Shown: positions 7,500-16,454, counted from the stretch's first letter. The stretch is DNA of 64,000 nucleotides from an uncultured Brachybacterium sp. (GCF_947500705.1 NZ_CANMSY010000002.1:434001-498000), one strand, 5' to 3'. Notes: a model not told the origin generated them from the letters alone. Numbers and translations: made by a program.

Positions 7500-8924
7500 G
7501 TGGCAGAGCCCCGTTCAGCGGCACAGGAGGCGGCCGATCCGAGCACCAGCCCGGAGAGACTCCTCGAACTCACCGAGAAGCATCCCCAGCTGCAGCGCCT
7601 GATCCTCCTGAACCCGTCATGCCCCGAGGTGGCGCGTCAGTGGATCCTGGCCACGAACCCGTGGGCGAAGCGCGCGTACGAGGAGAACGTCGAGGTGGAG
7701 GACGACGCTCCCACCGCCCTCCATCCCGCAGTGGACGACGAGGACACCCACGTCTCGGGCGTCTCCCCCGCCGGAATCTCCGCTCCGCCCTCTGACGCCA
7801 CGTCTGACGCCGTGCCCGGCGCCACGCCCGGGCCTCTCTCAGAACCCGCGACCGAGGCCTTGCAGGATCCAGCTGCCGTCTCCGCCTGGGGCGACTTCGG
7901 GGACGACGCCTTCTGGGGCGAGGGGGACTCCGCGGTCGAGCCCGCGCCGGGATCTCCGACCCCCTCCGTGAGGATCGCGCGGGATGCGAGCGTGGTCCCG
8001 CTCGGGCCGGCGCCCTCCCCCGCGGCGTCGGAGTCGCCGGCATCGGAGTCCCCGACATCGGAGTCCCCAGCCGCAGCAGCCACCCCCACGCCCGCGCCGG
8101 CTCCGACGCCAGCGCCCATCACCACGCCTGTTCCGGCACCAGCACCAGCTGACTATCCGGACTACGCCGCCCCGGCCACTCCCGGCGCCTATGACGCCGC
8201 AGCGATGTATGGCGCGCAGGCCTCCGCCGCACCGCAGCAATCGCAGGGGCAGAGGCAGAGGCAGAGGCAGAGTCCTCTGACGCCTTACGGTGCCGCAGCG
8301 CCCACTGCGGCGACTACCGCGGCGCCCCCTGCGCACCCCGGTGCGACGGACGATCAGGGCTCGAGGCCCTCGCGCCGCATCTGGTGGGCGTGCGGGGGTT
8401 GCCTGCTGCTCTCGCTCCTGCTGGTGATCGCCATCGCCTTCGCCGGACGAGCCTGGCTGTCCGCAGACGACGACGGATACGAGCGAGACCGCTCGACCAC
8501 GGCCCAGGAGACTCCGGCCGAGGAGCCTGCGGAAGAGCCCACCGAGGAGACCCCCAGCCAGGATCCGGTCTCCCCCGCCCCTGACGGCGCCCAGGAGATG
8601 ACCGAGCTGCGCTCCCCGACCGGCAACATCATCTGCCTGCTGGAGGAGGACACGGTGTCCTGCTCCGTCCTCGAGCGCGACTTCAGCGAGTCCGGACTCG
8701 AGGACTGCGAGAACGGACCGTTCTCGATCCAGGTCGCTGGCGCGGAGGCCGCCCCGGCCTGCGGGACGTCCTTCCTCAGCGATTCCGCGACAGTCCTCGA
8801 GTACGACCAGAGCGCGACCTCCGGGGATGTCGCCTGCACCAGCCGTTTCGACGGCATGACCTGCTGGAACGTCATGACCGGCAAGGGATTCATGGTGAAC
8901 AAGGCGACCTACGAGACGTTCTGA
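7500..8924 (+). CDS. Membrane protein with N-terminal variant leucine-rich repeat motif
   Basis: 474 residues. The N-terminal AADPSTSPERLLELTEKHPQLQRLILLNPSCP segment matches the variant leucine-rich repeat motif seen at the N-terminus of many actinobacterial proteins. A long Pro/Ala/Ser-rich linker (about residues 70-295) follows, including QGQRQRQRQ. Next come a single membrane helix (WWACGGCLLLSLLLVIAIAFA, about 297-317), an acidic Glu-rich stretch and a C-terminal domain with several cysteines (residues ~380-474) that may form disulfides outside the cell. GTG start with GGGAG upstream. No enzymatic motif seen; a surface or sensory role is a guess. Confidence 0.65.
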   Translation: MAEPRSAAQEAADPSTSPERLLELTEKHPQLQRLILLNPSCPEVARQWILATNPWAKRAYEENVEVEDDAPTALHPAVDDEDTHVSGVSPAGISAPPSDATSDAVPGATPGPLSEPATEALQDPAAVSAWGDFGDDAFWGEGDSAVEPAPGSPTPSVRIARDASVVPLGPAPSPAASESPASESPTSESPAAAATPTPAPAPTPAPITTPVPAPAPADYPDYAAPATPGAYDAAAMYGAQASAAPQQSQGQRQRQRQSPLTPYGAAAPTAATTAAPPAHPGATDDQGSRPSRRIWWACGGCLLLSLLLVIAIAFAGRAWLSADDDGYERDRSTTAQETPAEEPAEEPTEETPSQDPVSPAPDGAQEMTELRSPTGNIICLLEEDTVSCSVLERDFSESGLEDCENGPFSIQVAGAEAAPACGTSFLSDSATVLEYDQSATSGDVACTSRFDGMTCWNVMTGKGFMVNKATYETF

Positions 8925-8955
8925 CCCCGGTCCGGACGCCAGCACCCAGGCGCAG

Positions 8956-9015
8956 AACAGCCCCTCACCGGAGCACATCGGAGACGATGTCCTCGCAGGT
9001 GAGGGGCTGTTTCTT
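8956..9015 (+). terminator. Rho-independent-type terminator between a plus-strand gene and tRNA-Thr
   Basis: AACAGCCCCTCACC (8956-8969) pairs with GGTGAGGGGCTGTT (8998-9011), 14 bp, followed by TTCTT on the plus strand. It ends transcription of the 7500 gene before it runs antisense into the tRNA. It may also act for the tRNA transcript coming the other way. Confidence 0.75.
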
Positions 9016-9017
9016 CG

Positions 9018-9089
9018 AGCTGGAGACGGGAATCGAACCCGCAACCACCTGTTTACAAGACAGGTGCGCTACCGTTGCGCCACTCCAGC
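9018..9089 (-). tRNA. tRNA-Thr (anticodon UGU)
   Basis: Read on the minus strand, GCTGGAG pairs with CTCCAGC as the acceptor stem. The anticodon arm is CCTGT-CTTGTAA-ACAGG, giving anticodon TGT. The T arm carries GGTTCGATTC. The length is 72 nt with the discriminator, and CCA is not encoded. No att-like duplication of its 3' end was seen in the window. Confidence 0.93.
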
Positions 9090-9178
9090 GGGCGGACCGG
9101 CTGACGCATCAACCGGTCCGGAGCAGTCTAGAGGGAATCGCAGAGCTGCTCGTCCCCCACTGCAGGTCGTTCAGAGGG

Positions 9179-10021
9179 TCAGCCCTCGCCGCCGTCGGAA
9201 GCTGCTGCCTCGCCGCCGTCGGAAGCTGCTGCCTCGCCGCCGTCGGACGCCGCAGGACCGCCGCCGGCGGCCAGAACCGCCTCGCGCAGCGCACCGGGCT
9301 GGTTCCATCCCTCGTAGGTGGTGCCGTCGATCTCGACGTACGGGGTCCCGCCGCCGTTCTCCTCGCCGTACGGGTTCGCGACCCGATTCACCCACGGCTC
9401 ATAGGTGCGCGCCTGGATGTCGCTGATCGCCTGCTCGGAGGCCCCTGCCTCCAGAGCGAACGCCTCGATCTGCTCGTCGGTCAGCCCCTCCGCACCGGGC
9501 TGGTTGGCGAACATCAGCGCCTGGAAGGCCATCGCATTGGCCGGATCATCCGCGTAGACCGCGACCAGGGCGTTCGCCGCCCGGGAGGAGTAGTCACCGG
9601 AAGAGGACTGCATATCCATGAAGTTGCGGGGCACGATGTTCACAGTCGCCTCCTCGTTCGCGACCATGGTCGCGAGGTCCTCGGAGTTGATGTCCTCGAA
9701 ATTCCCGCAGTGGGGGCACATGAAGTCCACATGGATCTCCAGCACGGGCTTGCCGGAGTCCTCCGGGGCGCCCAGAGAGATGTACGGCTGGTCTGCGCTC
9801 ATGCCCTCGGGCACCGCGACCGGACCCTCCGGCTGCATCGAGCGGTAGATGAGGAAGCCGACTCCGGCGGCGAGCACGAGCGCCACCACGGTGATCGCAG
9901 CGATCACGACGGTGCGCACGGTGCGCTGGCGCTTGAGCTCCGACTGCCGCTGCTTGCGCAGGGCCTCGCGCTGCGCTTCACGACGCTCCTGGGCTGACTT
10001 GGATGAACCGGTCGCGGCCAT
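9179..10021 (-). CDS. Membrane-anchored DsbA-family thiol:disulfide oxidoreductase
   Basis: 280 residues. A charged cytoplasmic N-terminus (RREAQREALRKQRQSELKRQR) precedes one membrane helix (about 37-59) and a thioredoxin-like domain with the active site CPHC at 102-105 in HVDFMCPHCGNFED. The cis-Pro region GGGTPYVEIDG is also present. It should introduce or shuffle disulfides in exported proteins at the outer face of the membrane. The C-terminus is an odd low-complexity tail with three near-identical ASDGGEA units encoded by a 24-nt tandem repeat. Start ATG has AAGGAG upstream. The Ser/Thr kinase gene reads toward it 127 nt upstream. Confidence 0.85.
   Translation of the reverse strand: MAATGSSKSAQERREAQREALRKQRQSELKRQRTVRTVVIAAITVVALVLAAGVGFLIYRSMQPEGPVAVPEGMSADQPYISLGAPEDSGKPVLEIHVDFMCPHCGNFEDINSEDLATMVANEEATVNIVPRNFMDMQSSSGDYSSRAANALVAVYADDPANAMAFQALMFANQPGAEGLTDEQIEAFALEAGASEQAISDIQARTYEPWVNRVANPYGEENGGGTPYVEIDGTTYEGWNQPGALREAVLAAGGGPAASDGGEAAASDGGEAAASDGGEG
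9181..9250 (-). repeat. 24-nt in-frame tandem repeat at the 3' end of the DsbA-like gene
   Basis: About 2.8 copies of a unit starting GCCGCCGTCGGAAGCTGCTG are in register with the reading frame, encoding repeated ASDGGEAA. Because 24 is a multiple of three, copy-number changes would lengthen or shorten the tail without a frameshift. Confidence 0.8.
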
Positions 10022-10148
10022 GGAAACTCCTTGCCCCCGATCCGGGGCTGCGGTGGGTGATAGATCGATGAGAGTTTAACGGTCTCCGTCTGGATGGTGC
10101 CGGGAAGGATGGGGCACCTCACGTGCTGTTCCGGGACCGCGCGAGATC

Positions 10149-12272
10149 TCAGCGCCGCCAGATGGCGATGTCGTCGAGTCGCGGGCCGCTGGGGAAGGGG
10201 AAGTAGTCGACTGCTCCACCGCGGGCGAGGAGGGTGAACACCACAGCCCCCAGCAGGAGCAGGAGCAGCACCACCACCACTGCGCTCCAGAGCAGGTCCG
10301 GAGCGGCGGCGTCCACCATCCGGTGCGCACCGTTGCGGGTGGTGCGACTTCCCAGACCGACCCAGGTGATCAGCAGGGTGATCGCCATCGCGGTCGCGAA
10401 CGCCACCCCGTCCGGGGGCGGGGCGCCCTGGAGCAGCGTCCAGGAGGCATCGAGAGCGATCCCCACCAGGACTCCGAGGACCAGCGGGAGCAGCGCCTGG
10501 GCCGCGATCTCGAGCAGCCCCAGCAGGAATCGGAACGGACTGGCCAGGCCCGTCTTCCAACGCAGTCCGGCGCCGGTCGCACCGCGCATCCGCTGAGCGG
10601 TCGCGGACAGATGCGACCGCTCCCAGGTGCGGGCGAGCGCCCCCAGCAGCAGCAGCACGGCCAGCGACATGTAGGGCGCGATCACGGCGAGGGACACGAT
10701 CAGCAGGTGCCCGATCCACACCAGCAGCGGACGGCGCGGCGGCGGCTCCGGCCACGGGCCGTAGGGGGTCATCGGCCCGGCTGCGGAGGGCGGGTACGGC
10801 GCAGGGTGCTGCGGCCGTGCCTCGATCGCCTGCGGGGCCCGACGCTGCGGATCCGGAAGCGGGGAGTAGGCGTACGGCTGGTGCGGGCGCTCCTGCACCG
10901 GCGCCTGCTGGCGGGGCACGTGCTGCTGCGGTGCCGGGAAGGGCTGGGCGTACGGCTGGTGGGACGGCGGCGGGTCGACGCGCTGCTGCGGAGCGTGCTG
11001 CTGCGGAGCGTGCTGCTGCGGAGCGTGCGACGGCGGCGCGCTGTGCGGCGGCGGAGGGACGACCGGAAGCGCCATGGTGGGTGTCCCGATCACGGGCAGG
11101 GCCTCGGTGACCGGCTCGGCGGGGGTGGCGATCCGCGGCAGCGCCTCGGTGGGCTGCTCGGCGGGGGTGGTGATCGTCGGGATCATCTCGGTGGGCCGGT
11201 CCTGGGCGCCTGCGCTCGCGACCGCGGTCCCGTCTGCGCCGGTGGCCGACGCCCGCTCCGGCGCCGTCTCCGAGGTCTCGCCCGTCGGGTCGGCGTCCTC
11301 CCCGGTGGGCGTGCCCGCCCCGATCACGGGCAGCACCGCAGTCCGGGAGCCGGCATCCAGCAGCTCCGTATCTCCCGGGTCGGGATACCGGGTGAGGTCC
11401 AGCTCTGCGAGCTGCGCGAGCATGTCCTCGGGAGCCGGTCGCTCCGCAGGGACGGAGCGCAGCGCCGCGCGCAGCCAGTCCGCGAGCTCCGCGGGAAGTC
11501 CGTCGACGTCGATCTCTCCGCGCTCGGCGCGCAGGAACACCAGATCGGCGCGGCCGCTGCCGAAGGGGTCACGACCGGTGGCCGCGAAGGACAGCAGCGC
11601 CGCCCAGGCCCACCAGTCCCCCGCCTCTCCCGTGTGATCGCTGCGGATCACCTCGGGGTCGAGATAGGCGGCGGTGCCCATCACCAGGCCGGTGGAGGTC
11701 AGCCGGGATTCCTCGGCCGCGATCGCGATGCCGAAGTCGATGATCACCGGATCCAGCCGGTCCCCCTCAGGGTCGAACCCGCTCAGGTCGCCCTCGGTGG
11801 CGCCGCGCAGCATGACGTTGCTGGGTTTGAGATCGCGGTGGATCACGCCGGCACGGTGGATGTCGCGCAGCGTCTCCCCCATCACCAGGCCGATCTCCCG
11901 CACCGCCTCGGGGTGCAGGCCGCCATGGGAGCGCACCGCATCATCGAGCGTCGGACCGGGGATGAACTCGGTGACCACGAAGGCGTCCGAGGAGTCGAGC
12001 TCTGCATCGAGGATGCGCACGATGTTGTCGTTGCGCACCAGCTTCTGCGCCGTGACCTCCCGAGCCAGACGCTCGCGCGCCTGCCGGTCGTCGGAGATCT
12101 CGTGACGCAGCAGCTTGATGGCCACGTCGTTGCCGTCGGCGTCGTGCGCGCGGTAGACGATTCCCATCCCGCCCGCGCCGATCCGGCCGAGGATCTCGTA
12201 GCCGGAGTCCTCGGCGAGCGCGAGCAGCCGCGGGTCGCGGGCATCGCGGTGGGAGATGCGGGACTCTGCCAT
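10149..12272 (-). CDS. Serine/threonine protein kinase with multi-pass C-terminal membrane region
   Basis: 707 residues. The Hanks-type kinase domain spans about residues 25-290: Gly loop GRIGAGGMGIVYRA, ATP-binding K53 in DVAIKLL, catalytic D147 in HRDLKPSNVML, and DFG at 179-181. A Pro/Gln/Thr-rich linker (to about 500) includes APQQHAPQQHAPQQ encoded by 15-nt repeats. The last ~200 residues contain about five hydrophobic helices instead of the extracellular PASTA repeats of PknB. Phosphorylation targets cannot be read. ATG at 12272 is preceded by GGAGG 5 nt away, which decides it over the ATG 9 nt upstream. Confidence 0.88.
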   Translation of the reverse strand: MAESRISHRDARDPRLLALAEDSGYEILGRIGAGGMGIVYRAHDADGNDVAIKLLRHEISDDRQARERLAREVTAQKLVRNDNIVRILDAELDSSDAFVVTEFIPGPTLDDAVRSHGGLHPEAVREIGLVMGETLRDIHRAGVIHRDLKPSNVMLRGATEGDLSGFDPEGDRLDPVIIDFGIAIAAEESRLTSTGLVMGTAAYLDPEVIRSDHTGEAGDWWAWAALLSFAATGRDPFGSGRADLVFLRAERGEIDVDGLPAELADWLRAALRSVPAERPAPEDMLAQLAELDLTRYPDPGDTELLDAGSRTAVLPVIGAGTPTGEDADPTGETSETAPERASATGADGTAVASAGAQDRPTEMIPTITTPAEQPTEALPRIATPAEPVTEALPVIGTPTMALPVVPPPPHSAPPSHAPQQHAPQQHAPQQRVDPPPSHQPYAQPFPAPQQHVPRQQAPVQERPHQPYAYSPLPDPQRRAPQAIEARPQHPAPYPPSAAGPMTPYGPWPEPPPRRPLLVWIGHLLIVSLAVIAPYMSLAVLLLLGALARTWERSHLSATAQRMRGATGAGLRWKTGLASPFRFLLGLLEIAAQALLPLVLGVLVGIALDASWTLLQGAPPPDGVAFATAMAITLLITWVGLGSRTTRNGAHRMVDAAAPDLLWSAVVVVLLLLLLGAVVFTLLARGGAVDYFPFPSGPRLDDIAIWRR

Positions 12273-12482
12273 GGCCTCCATGCTACGAGGCCCGCGCCCG
12301 GCATCCGGTCCGATTCACCGCACCCCCACATTGTCCGCACCCCGACCGCACCCCGGACACGGGCCGGCTGGAGCGTTCTCAGGGGGAGTCGACGTGAGAC
12401 GATCTCCTCGCGGCGCGGTGGGCGCCGCGGTGCGGGGGCGGCTGCCGCCCGGCACCCGAGAGCGACCGAAGGACTCCGTGCC

Positions 12483-13160
12483 ATGCGTTCGAACCTGTTC
12501 GATGCCTCCAACCAGGAGCGCCAGACCAACGACCGATGGGCGCTGCAGTCCAACAAGATGCTGCGCTGCTCGCTCACTCCTGACGCGCCGGAGATCATCT
12601 CCGCCTCCGGGGCGATGGTCGCCTATCAGGGGCAGATGGACTTCTCGTACCAGGGGTCCGGCGGCGGCATGAAGCTGCTGAAGAAGATGGCCACCGGCGA
12701 GGGCGGCAACATGATGCGCACCCGCGGGCAGGGCGAGATCTTCTACGCCCGCCAGGCCAACGAGATCTTCCTGATCCAGCTCGAGGGCGAGGCCCTCACC
12801 CTGAACACCAAGAACATGCTCGCCTTCGACAGCTCCATCCAGTGGGACATCAAGTCCCTCGGCGGCGCGGGCTTCATGGCCGGGGGTCTGTTCAACCTGT
12901 TCCTGCAGGGCCAGGGCATGGTCGCGGTCACCTCCGACGGCCCGCCGATGCTGCTGGACTGCTCTCAGCAGCCCACCTATGTGGACCCCCAGGCCGCGGT
13001 GTGCTGGTCGGCGAACCTGCAGCCGCAGATCAAGAACGATTTCAAGATGGGCTCGCTGATCGGCCGCGGCTCCGGCGAGTCCTTCCAGCTCGCCTTCCAC
13101 GGCCCGGGCTTCGTGGTGGTCCAGCCGTCCGAGGGGATCCCGGTCGCCACCGGTTCCTGA
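12483..13160 (+). CDS. AIM24/TspF-like beta-rich protein
   Basis: 225 residues without signal peptide or membrane helix. The Gly-rich beta-strand pattern with GQMDFSYQGSGGGMKLLKKMATGEG and GQGEIFYARQANEIFLIQLEGEAL is characteristic of the AIM24 family, found from bacteria to mitochondria with no settled biochemical role in bacteria. ATG with AAGGA upstream. It starts 210 nt from the divergent kinase gene, so the two promoters share that gap. The next gene begins 35 nt after its stop, so it may be the first gene of a three-gene transcript with the ATP-grasp and transglutaminase genes. Confidence 0.8.
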   Translation: MRSNLFDASNQERQTNDRWALQSNKMLRCSLTPDAPEIISASGAMVAYQGQMDFSYQGSGGGMKLLKKMATGEGGNMMRTRGQGEIFYARQANEIFLIQLEGEALTLNTKNMLAFDSSIQWDIKSLGGAGFMAGGLFNLFLQGQGMVAVTSDGPPMLLDCSQQPTYVDPQAAVCWSANLQPQIKNDFKMGSLIGRGSGESFQLAFHGPGFVVVQPSEGIPVATGS

Positions 13161-13195
13161 CCGCCGCGCCGAGACCTCGTGTCTACGATGTTCTG

Positions 13196-15463
13196 GTGAC
13201 CTCCACCCCTCCTCAGGCCCTGGTCGACGAGCTCGATGCTCTCGGCCCTCTGGGTCGACGGCGCGCGGCGACGTCGGCGGCGAGCATGTTCGCCGGCGAC
13301 GTCTCCGCCGCCGCGCCCGTGATCGATCCCGTGCCGCTGGTCCTGGACGTCGATTCCTGGTCGGAGCTGTCCACGGGCCTGGTCCAGCGGATGCGTCTGC
13401 TGGATGCGCTCTACGCGGACCTCTACGGATCGCGCACCGTGCTCGGCACCGACGTCGCCCCGGTCGCCCAGCTGCTCCAGGATCCTGCCTATCTGCGCTC
13501 CGCCGTGGGGATCCCGGCCCGCGGGAACCATCACCTCTTCGCCCTGACCACCACCGTGACCCGCACCGCCGAGGGGGCATGGGTGGTGCTCGAGGATTCC
13601 GTGGACGTGCCCGGCGGTGCCGGCACCACGCTCGAGCTGCGCCGGGTCCTCTCGCGCTGCGCGCCCACCCTGTACCGCTCCACCCCGCTGCGCCGCCTCC
13701 ATCCCTTCTTCGACACCCTCCGCACCTCGCTGCACCAGCGCACGCGGGCCGACGGGCGCGCTGGCCGCACGGTGGTGCTGACCGCCGAGTCCGAGGACCC
13801 GATGCGGGGGTTCGACCACAGCTGGCTGGCGAATCTGCTGGGCGCTCCGATGGTCTCCGTCGGAGATCTGCGGACCGGCTCCGGCTCCCTCACCCTGCGC
13901 CTGCCCGGCCTGGATTCCGATCCCGGCGACGCGGTGGACGCGCTGCTGCGGCTGGTGCCCTCTCAGCTGCTGGATCCGTTGGACCTGGGCCCGACCCCGC
14001 TGGGCGGCGTGACAGGCCTGGTCGAGGCCGCCCGCTGCGGCGACGTGGAGATCTTCAACCCGCTCGGGGCTGGGCTGCTGGAGAACCCGGATCTGCGCTC
14101 CGCACTGCCGGACCTGTGCCGGCAGATGCTCCATGAGGACCTGCTGCTGCGCCCCGCCGCTCCGGAAGCCACCGGTGCGGGATGGCTCAGCGTGGACCCA
14201 GCCGGCGGCGATGAACTGATCGAACGCCCGGTGCGGATCCAGCTGCTGGTGATGGGCACCGAGGACGGCTACGAGGTGCTGCCGGGTGGGATCGCCACCA
14301 CGGCCGACGACGGACCGCCGGCGCTCAAGGATGTCTGGGTCACGGTGCCGGAGACCTCCCCTGTCACCGACCCCTCCGAGCCCGGAGCGACCTCCGCAGA
14401 GCCGCGCATCCCCGCCCGGTCCCGCGGGATGCTCAGCGCCTATCCGGCGATGACCCGGTCGATCGGCTCGGACCTGTTCTGGTTCGGCCGCTACCTCGAA
14501 CGGGTGGATTCCACCGCCCGCCTGCTGCGCACGGTGCTGGACACCATCAACGACCTCGATGCCGAGCACAGCCCGGCCGCCCGCACCGCCCAGGCCGTGC
14601 TGCTCGAGGCGGTCACCGAGGCCACCACCACGTACCCGGGCTTCCTGGATCTGGACCTGCAGGACCGCGCGGAGGTGCGCACCGAGCTCGAGAGCCTGCT
14701 CACCGATCGGGCGCGGCCCGGCTCCCTCGCCCAGTCCTACACCGCGCTCGCCCACACCACCCGGACTCTGCGGGACCTGATCTCGGATGACGTCTGGCCG
14801 GTGATCGCCCGCATGCGCCAGGAGGTCCGGGCGCTCGGCCGCGCGGACAGCCCGCCGCTCGAGCAGGGGCTGACGGACATCGTGGACGGCTGCCTGACGC
14901 TCTCCGGCGCGGTCGCTGATTCGATGCCCCGGAACCTGGGCTGGGATCTCACCGAGGTGGGTCGCAAGATCGAGCGCGCCATGAGCCTGCTCGCGCTGCT
15001 GCGGGCCACCCTGGGCCGGCGGCGCACCCGCGCCGCCGAGGTGCGGGTCGCCGGCGCGGTCGCGCTGATCACCGAGTCCGGGGCCTCCTACCGGCGCTCC
15101 TACCACGCAGCGGTGCAGCCGGAGCTGCTGCTGGAGCTGCTGCTCAGCGACACCACGCTGCCCCGTTCCATCGCCTTCCAGCTCGAACGGCTGGGGATGG
15201 CGCTGGATCGGCTGCCAGAGGTCACTCCGTCCCCCGAGCTGCGGGCCCCGCTGATCGCGCTGCGTTCCCGCATCGGCTCCTGGGAGGCGCGGGAGCTGCT
15301 GCGCCCGGTCGCCGAGACGGACGACTCCGCGAGCGCACCGACCGCGCTCCTGGAGGAGGTCGATGCGGCGATCGACCTGCTGCGGGAGCTTGCGACGGCT
15401 CTGGAGAACCGCTTCTTCCGTCCTTCGGAATCCACCTCACGATGGGGGATCGACGATGTCTGA
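13196..15463 (+). CDS. Circularly permuted ATP-grasp protein fused to alpha-E domain
   Basis: 755 residues. The first ~400 match circularly permuted ATP-grasp proteins: VIDPVPLVLDVDSWSELSTGLVQRMRLLDALYADLYG is the family opening, and PLGAGLLENPDLRSALPDLC resembles the nucleotide/Mg region. The remainder starts MLSAYPAMTRSIGSDLFWFGRYLERVDSTARLLR, the alpha-helical alpha-E domain. Published comparative genomics of amidoligases (Iyer, Aravind and colleagues) predicts that such proteins, with a neighbouring transglutaminase, form a peptide-bond-making or modifying system; the substrate is unknown. GTG start chosen just after the AIM24 stop; its 3' end overlaps the transglutaminase start, indicating translational coupling. 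Confidence 0.85.
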   Translation: MTSTPPQALVDELDALGPLGRRRAATSAASMFAGDVSAAAPVIDPVPLVLDVDSWSELSTGLVQRMRLLDALYADLYGSRTVLGTDVAPVAQLLQDPAYLRSAVGIPARGNHHLFALTTTVTRTAEGAWVVLEDSVDVPGGAGTTLELRRVLSRCAPTLYRSTPLRRLHPFFDTLRTSLHQRTRADGRAGRTVVLTAESEDPMRGFDHSWLANLLGAPMVSVGDLRTGSGSLTLRLPGLDSDPGDAVDALLRLVPSQLLDPLDLGPTPLGGVTGLVEAARCGDVEIFNPLGAGLLENPDLRSALPDLCRQMLHEDLLLRPAAPEATGAGWLSVDPAGGDELIERPVRIQLLVMGTEDGYEVLPGGIATTADDGPPALKDVWVTVPETSPVTDPSEPGATSAEPRIPARSRGMLSAYPAMTRSIGSDLFWFGRYLERVDSTARLLRTVLDTINDLDAEHSPAARTAQAVLLEAVTEATTTYPGFLDLDLQDRAEVRTELESLLTDRARPGSLAQSYTALAHTTRTLRDLISDDVWPVIARMRQEVRALGRADSPPLEQGLTDIVDGCLTLSGAVADSMPRNLGWDLTEVGRKIERAMSLLALLRATLGRRRTRAAEVRVAGAVALITESGASYRRSYHAAVQPELLLELLLSDTTLPRSIAFQLERLGMALDRLPEVTPSPELRAPLIALRSRIGSWEARELLRPVAETDDSASAPTALLEEVDAAIDLLRELATALENRFFRPSESTSRWGIDDV

Positions 15464-16454
15464 GCATGACCGGGGCGCGCAGCGCCTGCGGCCGCTGATC
15501 CCGCTGCGGGACGAGGAGACGGGCACCGTCGAGCCCGTCCACTACCGCGTCCATCACCTGACCTCCTACCGGTACGCCAAGCCCGTCTCCCGCAACTACG
15601 GCCGCGCCCATATCGAACCGCGAGCCACGCCCCATCAGCGGGTGCTCTCGCACGAGGTGGTCGTGGACCCGTCTCCGGCCCGGCTCACCGCGCACACCGA
15701 CTTCTACGGGAACTCCTCGACCTACCTGCTGGTGGACACCCCGCACTCGCAGCTCGACGTGCACTCCCACGCCCGCGTCACCGTCGCAGAGCGCAGCTAT
15801 CCGATCGAGCCGATGTCACGCCCCTGGGAGCAGTGCACCCCGGCGCACTGGGGATCGCTGCTGCCGGATTCCGGCCTCGACTTCGTCCACCCCTCCCCAC
15901 GCATCCCCGCGGGCACCGCCGCGCAGGAGATCTCCGCCGAGGTGTTCACCCCCGGCCGCGCGATCGGTGAATGCCTGGCCGATCTGACAGCGCTGATCCA
16001 CACCGACTTCACCTACGACTCCGCAGCCACCACCGTCTCCTCGACCCTCGAGGAGGTGCTCGCCGCCCGACACGGCGTCTGTCAGGATTTCTCGCACGTC
16101 GGTCTCGCCGCCGTGCGGGCCGCGGGGCTCGCCGCCCGCTATGTCTCCGGATATCTGCGCACCGCGCCGTCGGCCGGCGATGCGCTGGGTACCGCGCCGG
16201 TCGGGGAGATGATCGGCTCCGCCGCCTCCCATGCCTGGCTCAGCGTGCTGGTGCCGGGCACCGGCTGGGTGGACATCGACCCCACCAACCGCACCTTCGT
16301 GGATCAGCGCTTCGTGACCACCGCGTGGGGCCGGGACTACGCGGATGTGCCTCCGTTGAAGGGGATCGTGGTGGGACCACCCGGCGCCAGCAGCACCCTC
16401 TCCGTCGCCGTCGGAGTGGTGCCCGAGATATCAGGCGCAGGCAGCCCGGAGTGA
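15456..16454 (+). CDS. Transglutaminase-like cysteine protease-fold protein
   Basis: 332 residues. It has the bacterial transglutaminase N-terminal beta domain (YRVHHLTSYRYAKPVSRNYG), then the catalytic core with C209 in ARHGVCQDFSHV, H259 in ASHAWLSVL and D273 in GWVDIDPTN: an intact Cys-His-Asp triad. No signal peptide, so it is probably cytosolic. The ATG overlaps the ATP-grasp/alpha-E stop by 8 nt. The pairing suggests it cleaves or transfers the same amide or peptide linkage that the ATP-grasp enzyme makes (inference). Confidence 0.88.
   Translation: MSEHDRGAQRLRPLIPLRDEETGTVEPVHYRVHHLTSYRYAKPVSRNYGRAHIEPRATPHQRVLSHEVVVDPSPARLTAHTDFYGNSSTYLLVDTPHSQLDVHSHARVTVAERSYPIEPMSRPWEQCTPAHWGSLLPDSGLDFVHPSPRIPAGTAAQEISAEVFTPGRAIGECLADLTALIHTDFTYDSAATTVSSTLEEVLAARHGVCQDFSHVGLAAVRAAGLAARYVSGYLRTAPSAGDALGTAPVGEMIGSAASHAWLSVLVPGTGWVDIDPTNRTFVDQRFVTTAWGRDYADVPPLKGIVVGPPGASSTLSVAVGVVPEISGAGSPE

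Noticed and set aside
8222-8275. CAG/GGC-rich repeats (QGQRQRQRQ) in the 7500 gene considered as a regulatory repeat
   Set aside because: It is a short in-frame coding low-complexity stretch; no sign of frame-shifting potential.
9018-9089. tRNA-Thr considered as an integration site
   Set aside because: No integrase gene and no repeat of the tRNA 3' end elsewhere in the window.
10323-12480. Long plus-strand frame leading into the AIM24 gene
   Set aside because: The upstream 720 codons are antisense to the Ser/Thr kinase; the true AIM24 start is at 12483 with AAGGA ahead of it.
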